Source: JALHTV01 sp049510055 (GTDB taxonomy: Bacteria; Planctomycetota; Phycisphaerae; SM23-33). Taken from it: a stretch of DNA of 16,881 nt. The notes beneath the pieces are model-generated. The model did not search any database. It saw nothing but the letters and a program-made list of their open reading frames with translations, and was not told where the DNA came from. This document shows, piece after piece, positions 7,370 to 13,760 of the stretch. The stretch lies in assembly GCA_049510055.1 (NCBI GenBank), contig JBEKZI010000044.1, positions 1-16,881 of the forward strand, read 5' to 3'. How positions within the stretch are numbered: the stretch's first letter is position 1; every line of letters begins with the position of its first letter. The translations under genes were made by a program, and so were the position numbers.

Positions 7370-7855
7370 ATGGAAAACGGATGCGCCATTCCGTCGGTCG
7401 GTCGGGTGCGGTGCGGCTGGCCCGCCGGAGCGGTGCGGCGCCTGGGCGGGGCGACGGTTTCGGCCCTGGCGGTGGCGGTCCTGCTGGTGGCCGGGGCGCT
7501 TCGGCCGGAGCCCGGCGGCGTGGGCACGCACGAACAACTCAATCTCCCGGCCTGCTCCTTCCTGGTCCGCACCGGCTGGCCTTGCCCCACCTGCGGGCTG
7601 ACGACCTCCCTGGCGGCGATGGCGCACGGCAATGTGGCCTTGGCCTTCTCCGCGCAGCCGTTTGGGGTGGTGATATTTTTAGCCTTGATAGCTGCGGCGG
7701 TGGCCGGCGGCGTGGAAGCCTTGTCCCGGCGGCCCGTTTTCAGTTTTCCCCGGCCGGCGGCCTGGTGGGTGCTGGCGGCGGCCGGCGGCCTGGTCGGCGG
7801 TTGGGCGATCAAGCTGGCCGTCGGGTTGGCCTGCGGCCGCTGGCCCGTTCGATAA
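7370..7855 (+). CDS. DUF2752 membrane protein
   Basis: This 161-residue protein has three hydrophobic segments, at about 27-44, 96-115 and 130-152. The family signature is TGWPCPTCGLTTSLAAMAHG at 68-87: a CPxCG pair (C72, C75) followed by TT, then a short amphipathic stretch and a second helix. That layout defines DUF2752, a small integral-membrane family of unknown function common in planctomycetes and Bacteroidota; the cysteines suggest metal or redox chemistry, but this is unproven. The N-terminal 25 residues are basic and carry two extra cysteines. The gene has no Shine-Dalgarno sequence but sits directly behind a promoter-like sequence. It is 18 bases upstream of the first of two lipoprotein genes and probably shares their transcript. 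Confidence 0.85.
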   Translation: MENGCAIPSVGRVRCGWPAGAVRRLGGATVSALAVAVLLVAGALRPEPGGVGTHEQLNLPACSFLVRTGWPCPTCGLTTSLAAMAHGNVALAFSAQPFGVVIFLALIAAAVAGGVEALSRRPVFSFPRPAAWWVLAAAGGLVGGWAIKLAVGLACGRWPVR

Positions 7856-7873
7856 TCGCCCTTGAGCGAAATC

Positions 7874-8527
7874 ATGAGGATGAAAGCACGATCGATCGTG
7901 ACGGCCGGCGCGGCGGCGGGGCTGCTCGCCTGCCTAGGCCTGGCGGGGTGCAGCTATTTTGCCTATCTGATGGCGCCGGAGCCGGCGCCCAAGAAGGTTA
8001 CGGCGGAGTTCTCCGACCTGAAGAACACGCATGTGGCCATCGTGATCTTCACCGACGATCGCACGCAGTACGAGTATCCCTACGCGCGCCTGACGCTGGG
8101 TTCGGTCATCCGGGGCGAGATGAACGAGCACCTCAAGGGCGTGACGGTGACCGATCCGGCCAAGGTGTGCAAATACCAGGACGAGCACGCCGACTGGACG
8201 TCGATGGGGAAGGCGGAGCTGGCGGCGGCTTTGGGGGTGGATTACGTCCTGGACATCACGCTGGTGGAGTACGCCACGCGCGAGCCGGGCAGCATCGAGC
8301 TCTTTCGGGGCCGGATCACGGCCCAGGCCGCCCTGTACCGCGCCGGGCAAAGCGACAGCCAGGGCTGCGCGTGGCGATGCGACCGGCTCAGCGTGATCTA
8401 TCCCAAGAACAACCCGATCGGCGTCTCCGCCGACAGCGACCGCCAGGTGCGTGGGGCCGTCGAAAAAGAGTTCGCCGACGCGCTGGTCAAGAAATTCTAC
8501 GACCACAAGGAACCGGTGGAAGAATAA
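7874..8527 (+). CDS. Lipoprotein of unknown function, paralogue 1
   Basis: The chosen ATG at 7874 gives 217 residues. A TTG at 7862 is in frame but would add four residues before an otherwise normal signal. Residues 1-26 form a lipoprotein signal: basic start, hydrophobic core and lipobox LAGC with C26 as the lipidated residue. The mature part starts with a beta-strand HVAIVIFTDD, then GVDYVLDITLVEY and LFRGRITAQAALYR, and ends VKKFYDHKEPVEE. This order of strands and the ending FYDHxxPV are shared with the next gene, so the two are tandem paralogues. I do not recognise a named family. Its stop codon is directly adjacent to the next gene's ATG, so the two are almost certainly co-translated. 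The likely location is the periplasm or inner face of the outer membrane. Confidence 0.8.
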   Translation: MRMKARSIVTAGAAAGLLACLGLAGCSYFAYLMAPEPAPKKVTAEFSDLKNTHVAIVIFTDDRTQYEYPYARLTLGSVIRGEMNEHLKGVTVTDPAKVCKYQDEHADWTSMGKAELAAALGVDYVLDITLVEYATREPGSIELFRGRITAQAALYRAGQSDSQGCAWRCDRLSVIYPKNNPIGVSADSDRQVRGAVEKEFADALVKKFYDHKEPVEE

Positions 8528-9202
8528 ATGAACCGCAGGGCGACAGGAACGGCGTGGCTGGCGCTGGCCGCGATGCTGATGTCGACGGGGTGCCAGCAGG
8601 GACTGGGCTGGCTGGCGGCGAATCTGAGCCCGCCCGAGAAGGTCAAGGCGCTCTACAAACCGCCGGAGGGCAAAAAAATCCTGGTGTTCGTGGACGACGT
8701 CCTCAACCCCGTGACGTACGAGCCGATCAAAGGCGAGCTGACCGAGCAGATCAACGAGAAGCTCGTCATGCACAAGATCGCCGCCTCCACCGTGCCCTAC
8801 GACCGGCTGACGCAACTGAGGTCCGAAACGCCGAATTTCGACCGCCTGAGCGTGGCCGAGGTGGGCCAGAAGCTCAACGTGGACCTGGTCCTCTACGTGC
8901 ACATCGACAAGTTCAGCCTGAGGGACGAGACCAACCTGCTGTGGCAAGGCCGGATCCAGACGACCGTCCGCCTGGTGGACGTCATCGCCGGGCGGCTGTG
9001 GCCGCAGGACCAGCCCGAAGGCTACTCCCTGCCGGCGGTGGAGCTGCCACCGGTCGATAACTCCTCCGGCGGCTACGAGGTGCAGGTGGCCAAGGACCTG
9101 GCCTCGCAGATGGCGGATCACATCGCGGAGGTCTTCTACGACCACACCCAACCGGTGGCCTTGCAGCCGTCGGGCAATATAGAACACAAGCCGGCTGAAT
9201 AA
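8528..9202 (+). CDS. Lipoprotein of unknown function, paralogue 2
   Basis: The protein has 224 residues. The signal peptide ends in LMSTGC with C22 as the presumed lipidated cysteine; the -3 position is Ser rather than Leu, so the lipobox is not ideal. The mature domain parallels the preceding protein: KKILVFVDDV, LNVDLVLYVHIDKF, LWQGRIQTTVRLVD and the ending HIAEVFYDHTQPV. It has a longer insertion near residues 155-180 (WPQDQPEGYSLPAVELPP). The ATG follows the upstream TAA with no gap. The function is unknown; two related lipoproteins made together suggest partners in one envelope complex. A heptamer repeat tract follows the gene. Confidence 0.8.
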   Translation: MNRRATGTAWLALAAMLMSTGCQQGLGWLAANLSPPEKVKALYKPPEGKKILVFVDDVLNPVTYEPIKGELTEQINEKLVMHKIAASTVPYDRLTQLRSETPNFDRLSVAEVGQKLNVDLVLYVHIDKFSLRDETNLLWQGRIQTTVRLVDVIAGRLWPQDQPEGYSLPAVELPPVDNSSGGYEVQVAKDLASQMADHIAEVFYDHTQPVALQPSGNIEHKPAE

Positions 9203-9213
9203 AGGGGGCAACA

Positions 9214-9241
9214 GGCGTTAGGCACCAGGCACTAGGCACCA
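9214..9241. repeat. Four-heptamer repeat tract
   Basis: Consecutive units are GGCGTTA, GGCACCA, GGCACTA, GGCACCA, giving a 14-base periodicity. It fills the gap between the second lipoprotein gene and the two-TM protein gene, ending 31 bases before that gene's likely ATG. It is organised like the tracts at 1810 and 11314-11398 but uses a different heptamer. Confidence 0.65.
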
Positions 9242-9271
9242 GGGGGCATGGCGCCCGGCGGGAGAAATTCT

Positions 9272-9973
9272 ATGGGCAGGCGCACTGGAGGAATGAACGT
9301 ATCGTTTTTGTGGATCCTTGCAGTGTTGGCCGTTATCGCCGTGATGGCCAGCATGATGCTTCCCTCGCTGAAGCAGGCGCGGATAGAGGCTTTCCACAAG
9401 AAGCTCAACCCGCTCGATACGCTTTTGAGCAGCTTGGATCCGGGGCAGATTGCGTTCGGCGCACCGGGGCGGATGGGGTACGGCGAGACGAAGACCGTCA
9501 CGCTGTTGCTGTCCAAGACAAAATCGATTCCCGAATTGGAGCAGTCGCTGGCGGGGTCGGAGGTCGTTCAGGGCCACACCGTCAAGGTCGCCGACGTCAT
9601 GGAGGCCCATCTGACGGGCATGGATTTCGACATCGTGCCCACCACGCCGGAAGTGCAGTCGATCAGCGGGCGCGAAACGACCGAGTGGAGCTGGCAGATC
9701 AAACCCAAGGAGTTCGGCCGCCTGCCGCTGCGCCTTTCCCTTAACGCCAAGTTCCTCGTCGATGACAAGGAGCAGACCCACACGATACGGACGTTCGAGG
9801 AGACCATCACGGTCACCGTGGCCTGGCCGCGGAGCGTGCTGGTCTTCCTGCGCCATAATTGGCAATGGCTCTGCACGGCCATTCTGATTCCGATCGCGAT
9901 CTGGTTCGGCCGCCGCGTGTGGAAAGCCAGGAAGAAGAAACACAACGGTGAAGCTTCAGGAACGACGCCGTAA
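9272..9973 (+). CDS. Two-TM protein with a beta-rich extracytoplasmic domain
   Basis: ATG at 9272 is chosen because GGGAG lies 7-8 bases upstream; ATGs at 9248 and 9293 are in frame but worse placed. The product has 233 residues. A hydrophobic helix at about 11-31 (LWILAVLAVIAVMASMMLPS) is followed by LKQARIEA, which looks pilin-like, but there is no GFTLxE cleavage motif. A beta-rich domain at about 55-185 contains ETKTVTLLLS, VMEAHLTGMDFDIVP, ETTEWSWQIKP and THTIRTFEETITVTV. A second helix at about 198-217 (NWQWLCTAILIPIAIWFG) ends in a basic tail. From memory, the block EWxWxIxP...IRTFxxxIxVxV...NWxW resembles a module often appended to bacterial caspase-like or CHAT proteins; I could not test this. 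It probably pairs with the small gene 38 bases downstream. Confidence 0.75.
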   Translation: MGRRTGGMNVSFLWILAVLAVIAVMASMMLPSLKQARIEAFHKKLNPLDTLLSSLDPGQIAFGAPGRMGYGETKTVTLLLSKTKSIPELEQSLAGSEVVQGHTVKVADVMEAHLTGMDFDIVPTTPEVQSISGRETTEWSWQIKPKEFGRLPLRLSLNAKFLVDDKEQTHTIRTFEETITVTVAWPRSVLVFLRHNWQWLCTAILIPIAIWFGRRVWKARKKKHNGEASGTTP

Positions 9974-10011
9974 CGCCCCGCGGGAGTTTATCCTCATTGA
10001 AGGAGATAAGT

Positions 10012-10236
10012 ATGCTGTCTAAGCCGCCCCCAGATTTTGATGAAGGCAAATGGCGTGAGATGTTTGGTCCTGGACAACCGGATTCCATGATCCGGCAGGC
10101 CATCCAATACTGTTGGATGATGCTTCCCAAGGAAAAGAAAACCGTTAAAGACCTCGAAGGTCTGATGCGCATGCTTCTGGAGAGGGCCCTTCAGAATTTT
10201 CGGGAGGACATGAAAACGTTCGGCGAAGGCACGTAG
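10012..10236 (+). CDS. Small helical protein of unknown function
   Basis: ATG at 10012 is preceded by a strong AAGGAG six bases upstream, which decides the start over an in-frame TTG at 9997. The 74-residue product is soluble and predicted helical. It opens with an acidic, proline-containing segment (PPPDFDEGKWREMFGPGQPD), then QAIQYCWMMLPKEKKTVKDL, then a long amphipathic helix, MRMLLERALQNFREDMKTFG. The two tryptophans, the LPKEKKTV turn and the length suggest an adaptor or partner protein rather than an enzyme. It follows the two-TM gene by 38 bases on the same strand and is less GC-rich than the flanking housekeeping genes. No terminator is obvious before the convergent pdxA. The reality of the gene is well supported by its ribosome binding site; its function is unknown. 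Confidence 0.75.
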   Translation: MLSKPPPDFDEGKWREMFGPGQPDSMIRQAIQYCWMMLPKEKKTVKDLEGLMRMLLERALQNFREDMKTFGEGT

Positions 10237-10274
10237 GGTGTTAGGTTCTCTGCGAGGAGCAGCTCGCCAGGGGG

Positions 10275-11306
10275 TTACTTGCTCGGCACAGCCGCGGATT
10301 TGTGGACCAGGTCGATGGCGAGGTTGACGGCCGCCATCATGCTGGACGAGTCGGCCTTGTTCTTGCCGGCGATGTCGAAGGCCGTGCCGTGATCCGGGCT
10401 GGTGCGGACGATCGGCAACCCAAGCGTCAGGTTCACCGCCTCGCGCCAGGCCAGCAGCTTGATGGGGATCAGCCCCTGGTCGTGATACATGGCCACCACG
10501 CAGTCAAACTCTCCCGCCAGCGCCTTGATGAACACCGTGTCGGCCGGGAAGGGCCCCGAGACGTTGATGCCGGCCTCGGCGGCTAGGATGATCGCGGGCG
10601 TGATGATGCGGGCTTCCTCGTCGCCGAATCGGCCCTCCTCGCCGGCGTGGGGGTTCAAGCCGGCCACCGCAATCCGCGGGGCGGGCAGGTCGAACCACCG
10701 CCGCAGCGCCTGGTCGGCCAGGTCGATGGGGTGGAACACGCAGCCGATGGTGAAGCGGTTGCGGATCTCGAACAGCGCCTGGTGGATGGTGGCCAGCACC
10801 ACCCGCAGTTTGGGGGCGACGAACATCATGGCCACGTGCTTGACCTTGAACTCCTCGGCCAGCAGCTCGGTGTGGCCGGGATACTTCTTGAACCCCGCCT
10901 CCTGCCAGGAGGTCTTGGAGATCGGCGCGGTGACGATGCCGTCGATGAGCCGGGTCTTGGCGGCCGCGATGGCGTCCTTGCAGAAGGCCATGGACGCCTT
11001 GCCGCCGAAGCGGCTGGGGCCGCGCTGCATGGCCGCCGGCTGGGAGAATTCGTCGTAGTCCAGCAGGACGACGTCGTCCGGCAGCGGGCGCGTCAGGGCC
11101 GAAAGGTCCTCGTGATGCTCGCGGCGGATGGGCAGGTCGATCTCCAGCGCGTCGGCCGTGTAGGCCAATTGCTCCGCCAGGCCGAAAATCACAAACCGCG
11201 CCCGCCGCCGCAGCGCCGGGTCGGCCAGGGCCTTGACGATGATCTCCGCCCCGATGCCGCAGGGGTCGCCCATCGTGATGCCGATTGTCGGACGAAACGG
11301 TTCCAT
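10275..11306 (-). CDS. pdxA: 4-hydroxythreonine-4-phosphate dehydrogenase
   Basis: PdxA oxidises 4-phosphohydroxy-L-threonine with NAD(P) in the DXP-dependent pathway to pyridoxal phosphate. The 343-residue length is usual. The family motifs are all present: ITMGDPCGIGAEI at 10-22, KYPGHTELLAEEF at 141-153, TIHQ at 173-176 (H175), LNPHAGEEGRFGDEE at 217-231 (H220), GPFPADTVF at 251-259, YHDQGLIPIK at 274-283 (H275), and GLPIVRTSPDHGTAFDIAG at 296-314. H175, H220 and H275 match the three metal-binding histidines of the E. coli enzyme. It lies 97 bases downstream of ribE on the same strand; the gap is filled with repeats, so co-transcription is uncertain. The final lysine codon and stop are only 38 bases from the convergent small gene. 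Confidence 0.96.
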   Translation of the reverse strand: MEPFRPTIGITMGDPCGIGAEIIVKALADPALRRRARFVIFGLAEQLAYTADALEIDLPIRREHHEDLSALTRPLPDDVVLLDYDEFSQPAAMQRGPSRFGGKASMAFCKDAIAAAKTRLIDGIVTAPISKTSWQEAGFKKYPGHTELLAEEFKVKHVAMMFVAPKLRVVLATIHQALFEIRNRFTIGCVFHPIDLADQALRRWFDLPAPRIAVAGLNPHAGEEGRFGDEEARIITPAIILAAEAGINVSGPFPADTVFIKALAGEFDCVVAMYHDQGLIPIKLLAWREAVNLTLGLPIVRTSPDHGTAFDIAGKNKADSSSMMAAVNLAIDLVHKSAAVPSK

Positions 11307-11313
11307 AAAAAAA

Positions 11314-11398
11314 GGTTAGAGGTAAGAGGTTAGAGGTAAGGGTAAGGAAACTGCGGCATCGCAGCGTTGTTCTTACCGCTCACCTGGAACCTCTCACC
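11314..11398. repeat. Two facing heptamer arrays around a small hairpin
   Basis: The left array, 11314-11340, reads GGTTAGA, GGTAAGA, GGTTAGA, GGTAAG(G). The right array, 11371-11398, reads TCTTACC, GCTCACC, TGGAACC, TCTCACC, which on the other strand is GGTGAGA, GGTTCCA, GGTGAGC, GGTAAGA. Thus two four-unit arrays of a related heptamer (GGTNAGA) face each other. Between them sits the hairpin CTGCG-GCAT-CGCAG at 11351-11364. GGTAAG at 11341-11346 pairs with CTTACC at 11372-11377, and AGAGGTT at 11325-11331 with AACCTCT at 11388-11394. The right end also forms CACCTGG/CCAGGTG (11381-11387, 11397-11403) next to the ribE stop. Confidence 0.65.
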
Positions 11399-11403
11399 AG
11401 GTG

Positions 11404-12045
11404 TTATACGAATCCAAGCTCGCGGAGCTTCTCTATCGTCAGGCCGCTTTTGGGCGTTGCGGGCCGGCCGAGCATTTTGGCGACGTACTTGCCGATGATG
11501 TCGGTCTCGACGTTGACGCTGTCGCCGACGGCCAGGGCGCCCAGCGTCGTGGACTGAAGCGTCGTGGGGATCAAGGCCACGGAAAATCCATCTCCCCGGA
11601 CGTCCGTCAGCGTCAGCGAGACGCCGTCCACGGCCACGGAGCCTTGCGGCACCATCGCGGCCGCAAGTTCCGCCGGGCAGGCGAACTCGACCGTCCAGTC
11701 CGTCCCGCGCCGGATGGCCGCAACCTTGGCCACCCCATCGGCGTGGCCCTGGACGATGTGGCCTTCCAAGCCGCGATCAGCGCGAAGCGGCCGCTCCAGG
11801 TTCACCTTCGCCCCGGCCCGAAGCGCACCTAAGTTGCTGCGCTCCAGCGTGGCGGGCACGATGTCGAACTCCGCCGCCTCACCGTCCATGGCCGCCGCCG
11901 TCAGGCACACGCCGGCCACGGCCACGCTGTCGCCGGCGGCCAATCCCGTCGCCAGGGGGCCCAAATCAATGGTCAACCGCCGGCCGCCGCCGCTTGCGCG
12001 AACGGCTCGGATCTGCCCGACGTGTTGGACGATGCCTGTGAACAT
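11404..12045 (-). CDS. ribE: Riboflavin synthase, alpha subunit type
   Basis: The enzyme converts two molecules of 6,7-dimethyl-8-ribityllumazine to riboflavin and a pyrimidine, the last step of vitamin B2 synthesis. The 213-residue protein is two repeated lumazine-binding barrels. The first starts MFTGIVQHVG and contains GDSVAVAGVCLTA. The second starts near LEGHIVQGHADGVAKV (about residue 93) and contains QGSVAVDGVSLTL, IPTTLQSTTLG and GDSVNVETDIIGKYV. The start MFTGIV is invariant in the family and fixes the ATG. No lumazine synthase or other rib gene is in the window. It diverges from the transporter gene; an inverted repeat lies 50-70 bases upstream. Confidence 0.96.
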   Translation of the reverse strand: MFTGIVQHVGQIRAVRASGGGRRLTIDLGPLATGLAAGDSVAVAGVCLTAAAMDGEAAEFDIVPATLERSNLGALRAGAKVNLERPLRADRGLEGHIVQGHADGVAKVAAIRRGTDWTVEFACPAELAAAMVPQGSVAVDGVSLTLTDVRGDGFSVALIPTTLQSTTLGALAVGDSVNVETDIIGKYVAKMLGRPATPKSGLTIEKLRELGFV

Positions 12046-12097
12046 CTAGTTCGACTCCGCTCACCACAGGTTCTCTATAATACCGTCATGCTAGGCG

Positions 12098-12138
12098 ATT
12101 GGCGCAGCCGCGCCAATAGAGGATAGCCGCCGGCGGCT
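12098..12138. promoter_or_regulatory. Two palindromes in the ribE-transporter divergent gap
   Basis: ATTGGCGC-AGCC-GCGCCAAT at 12098-12117 is a perfect 8-base inverted repeat. AGCCGCCGGCGGCT at 12125-12138 is a perfect 14-base palindrome. Both lie between divergent genes where a shared operator would be expected. The first contains the half-sites TTGGCG and CGCCAA also seen before trpD. A possible ribE -10 (TATTAT, minus strand, 12082-12077) lies just downstream of it. Confidence 0.4.
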
Positions 12139-12166
12139 GTCCCGGCGGTCCTGCGCCGCGGCCTTA

Positions 12167-12195
12167 TTGATACGGGCGGCCAGTCGTGTTATAGT
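12167..12195 (+). promoter_or_regulatory. Promoter of the MFS-type transporter gene
   Basis: TTGATA (12167-12172), exactly 17 bases, then TATAGT (12190-12195): five of six matches in each box at consensus spacing. The transcript would start near 12202, only about 9 bases before the ATG at 12211, which has no Shine-Dalgarno sequence. Confidence 0.65.
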
Positions 12196-12210
12196 GCCCC
12201 GCTTACGGCG

Positions 12211-13605
12211 ATGTCCGAAGTCACACCAGAAGAAGGCAAACACTCACTCCTATCACCTCAGCAGCGGCAGCGCGGCCAGGGGATGATGATTCGTACGGCC
12301 GTCAGCAACTCCGTGCTGAACGAGCTGACCAAGGGCAATCTGGGGCAGGTGTTCATCCTGGCGTTGGGGGCCACGCCGTGGCACATCGGCTTGCAGGCGA
12401 CGCTGGCGCGCCTGGCGCCGCTGGCGCAGCTTCCCGGGCTGACGGTTATCCTGCGGGCGGGCAAGACGCGCCTCGCGGCCTGGGGCTACCTGGCCGTGAT
12501 CGTGCCGCTGGTGTGCCTGGTGGCGCTGGCGCTTTTCGGTTGGAGCGGCCCGGCCGCGGTGATGGCGGGCATCGCGGCCTACACCGCCATGTCGGCCATC
12601 GGTTCGTTCGCCAACACGTCCTGGTGGCCCCTGCTTCAGGACGTGACCACCGGGGAGGCCAAGGGCGCCTTCTTCGCGCGGCTGCGGACGCGCCTGCGCA
12701 CCGTGGAGCTGCTGGTGCCGATCGGCCTGAGCTGGTACGTCGCCCGGGCCGCCCTGCCGTGGCGGTTCGCCGTGCCCTTTGCGGTGGGGATCGCGGCCAC
12801 GCTGATCGCGGCCTATTTCATGCGCCGGGTGCCGGAGCGACCCATGAGGGTCCGCCATGCCGGCCTGCTGCGTCGCATGCGCCTGGCCCTGCGGGTCACC
12901 AGCGTGCGGGCCTACCTGCAATTGGTGGTCCAGAGCTTTTTCACCGAGGGATTGATCACGCCCTTTTTCGTCGTGATGGTCCGCGCCTGCGGTCTGCCGG
13001 ACGCCTACATCGTGCTGATGGGCGCGGCCGCGGCGGTGGGCCACGTGGCCGGGCTAGGCCTGTGGGCCCGCTCCGTGGACACCCACGGCGGCCGGCCCGC
13101 CCTCAGCCTGACGCTGGCGGGCGTGGCCTTGCAGGGCCTGGCCTGGCTGATCATTCCCACCGTCCCGGCCGGGGCCACGAAGCTGGCCGTCATCTGGCCG
13201 CTGCTGGTCTGGTCGCTGGCGTTTTACCTCTCGTGGGGGTTCTTCCGCGGCGGGTTCCTGATGGGCCGCACGCAGTTCCTGCTGGACGCCATTCCCCACC
13301 GTTTCCAGACCGACGGGTTTACGATCGTCAATCTGGCCGAGCCCGCCGGCGGGGCCTTGGGCGCCATGGTGGGCGGCCTCGTCTTCAACTGGCTGACCGT
13401 CCATCCCATCCACTGGGCGGGCATCGATGGGCGGGCGATGTACCTGGCCGTCGCCCAACTGGCCATGATAGCCGTCTGGCCGGCCAAGAGCCGTCTGGCC
13501 GGCCACGACCGGCAGACTACCGGACGCAAGTTCCTGGCCAACGGCTGGCAATTGCTGCTCGCCGGCCGAAGCGACCCCGACAGCCCCGGCCCCAAAAACC
13601 CTTGA
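12211..13605 (+). CDS. MFS-type membrane transporter
   Basis: This 464-residue hydrophobic protein has about ten to twelve predicted membrane helices with basic connecting loops (for example YFMRRVPERPMRVRHAGLLR midway, the usual long central loop of the major facilitator superfamily). The N-terminal part, LLSPQQRQRGQGMMIRTAVS followed by LALGATPWHIGLQATL, resembles a transporter type common in planctomycetes in which the first helix begins after a cytoplasmic amphipathic segment. TSWWPLLQDVTTGEAKGAFFARLRT stands where a conserved cytoplasmic loop is expected. The substrate cannot be read. ATG at 12211 is supported by the promoter just upstream; ATG at 12283 is an alternative but would delete the conserved N-terminal segment. 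It diverges from ribE, which allows, without showing, a link to flavin transport. The tRNA-Gly promoter overlaps its stop codon. Confidence 0.75.
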   Translation: MSEVTPEEGKHSLLSPQQRQRGQGMMIRTAVSNSVLNELTKGNLGQVFILALGATPWHIGLQATLARLAPLAQLPGLTVILRAGKTRLAAWGYLAVIVPLVCLVALALFGWSGPAAVMAGIAAYTAMSAIGSFANTSWWPLLQDVTTGEAKGAFFARLRTRLRTVELLVPIGLSWYVARAALPWRFAVPFAVGIAATLIAAYFMRRVPERPMRVRHAGLLRRMRLALRVTSVRAYLQLVVQSFFTEGLITPFFVVMVRACGLPDAYIVLMGAAAAVGHVAGLGLWARSVDTHGGRPALSLTLAGVALQGLAWLIIPTVPAGATKLAVIWPLLVWSLAFYLSWGFFRGGFLMGRTQFLLDAIPHRFQTDGFTIVNLAEPAGGALGAMVGGLVFNWLTVHPIHWAGIDGRAMYLAVAQLAMIAVWPAKSRLAGHDRQTTGRKFLANGWQLLLAGRSDPDSPGPKNP

Positions 13606-13629
13606 CCGCCAGCCGCTCCCCCTTATGAT
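13602..13629 (+). promoter_or_regulatory. Promoter of tRNA-Gly
   Basis: TTGACC (13602-13607), 16 bases, then TATGAT (13624-13629). The -35 box overlaps the stop codon of the transporter gene. Transcription would start near 13636, about nine bases before the mature tRNA 5' end, as expected for a tRNA gene. Confidence 0.65.
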
Positions 13630-13644
13630 GGAATTGTCGCGCCC

Positions 13645-13716
13645 GCGGGCGTAGCTCAGTGGTAGAGCGTCACGTTGCCAACGTGAATGTCGTGAGTTCG
13701 AATCTCATCGCCCGCT
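13645..13716 (+). tRNA. tRNA-Gly (anticodon GCC)
   Basis: This is a complete 72-base cloverleaf. The acceptor stem GCGGGCG (13645-13651) pairs with CGCCCGC (13709-13715), with discriminator T13716. The D arm is GCTCAGTGGTAGAGC. The anticodon stem TCACG/CGTGA encloses loop TTGCCAA with GCC at 13677-13679. The T arm is GTGAG-TTCGAAT-CTCAT with one G-T pair. The 3' CCA is not encoded. Confidence 0.97.
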
Positions 13717-13718
13717 TG

Positions 13719-13760
13719 CGACATGGGCTTGCCGCCACAGGTGGCAAGCCCATGTCGTTT
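13719..13760 (+). terminator. Very strong hairpin after tRNA-Gly
   Basis: CGACATGGGCTTGCC (13719-13733) pairs perfectly with GGCAAGCCCATGTCG (13743-13757). The loop can close further (GCC/GGT around ACA) to about 18 pairs. Only three T residues follow before CTCC. It starts two bases after the tRNA end, so it doubles as a terminator and a likely 3'-processing boundary. Confidence 0.8.

Noticed and set aside
7934..9211. 425-codon minus-strand frame across both lipoprotein genes
   Set aside because: It overlaps two plus-strand genes with signal peptides and lipobox cysteines; the residue pattern is a mirror artefact.
9272..9400. Type IV pilin or pseudopilin N terminus on the two-TM protein
   Set aside because: There is a hydrophobic helix followed by LPSLKQARIEA, but no GFTLxE-type cleavage site, and a second membrane helix at the C terminus is incompatible with a pilin.
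12378..13628. 416-codon plus-strand frame overlapping the transporter
   Set aside because: Gly/Arg/Pro/Ala-rich frame shift of the transporter gene without hydrophobic segments or motifs.
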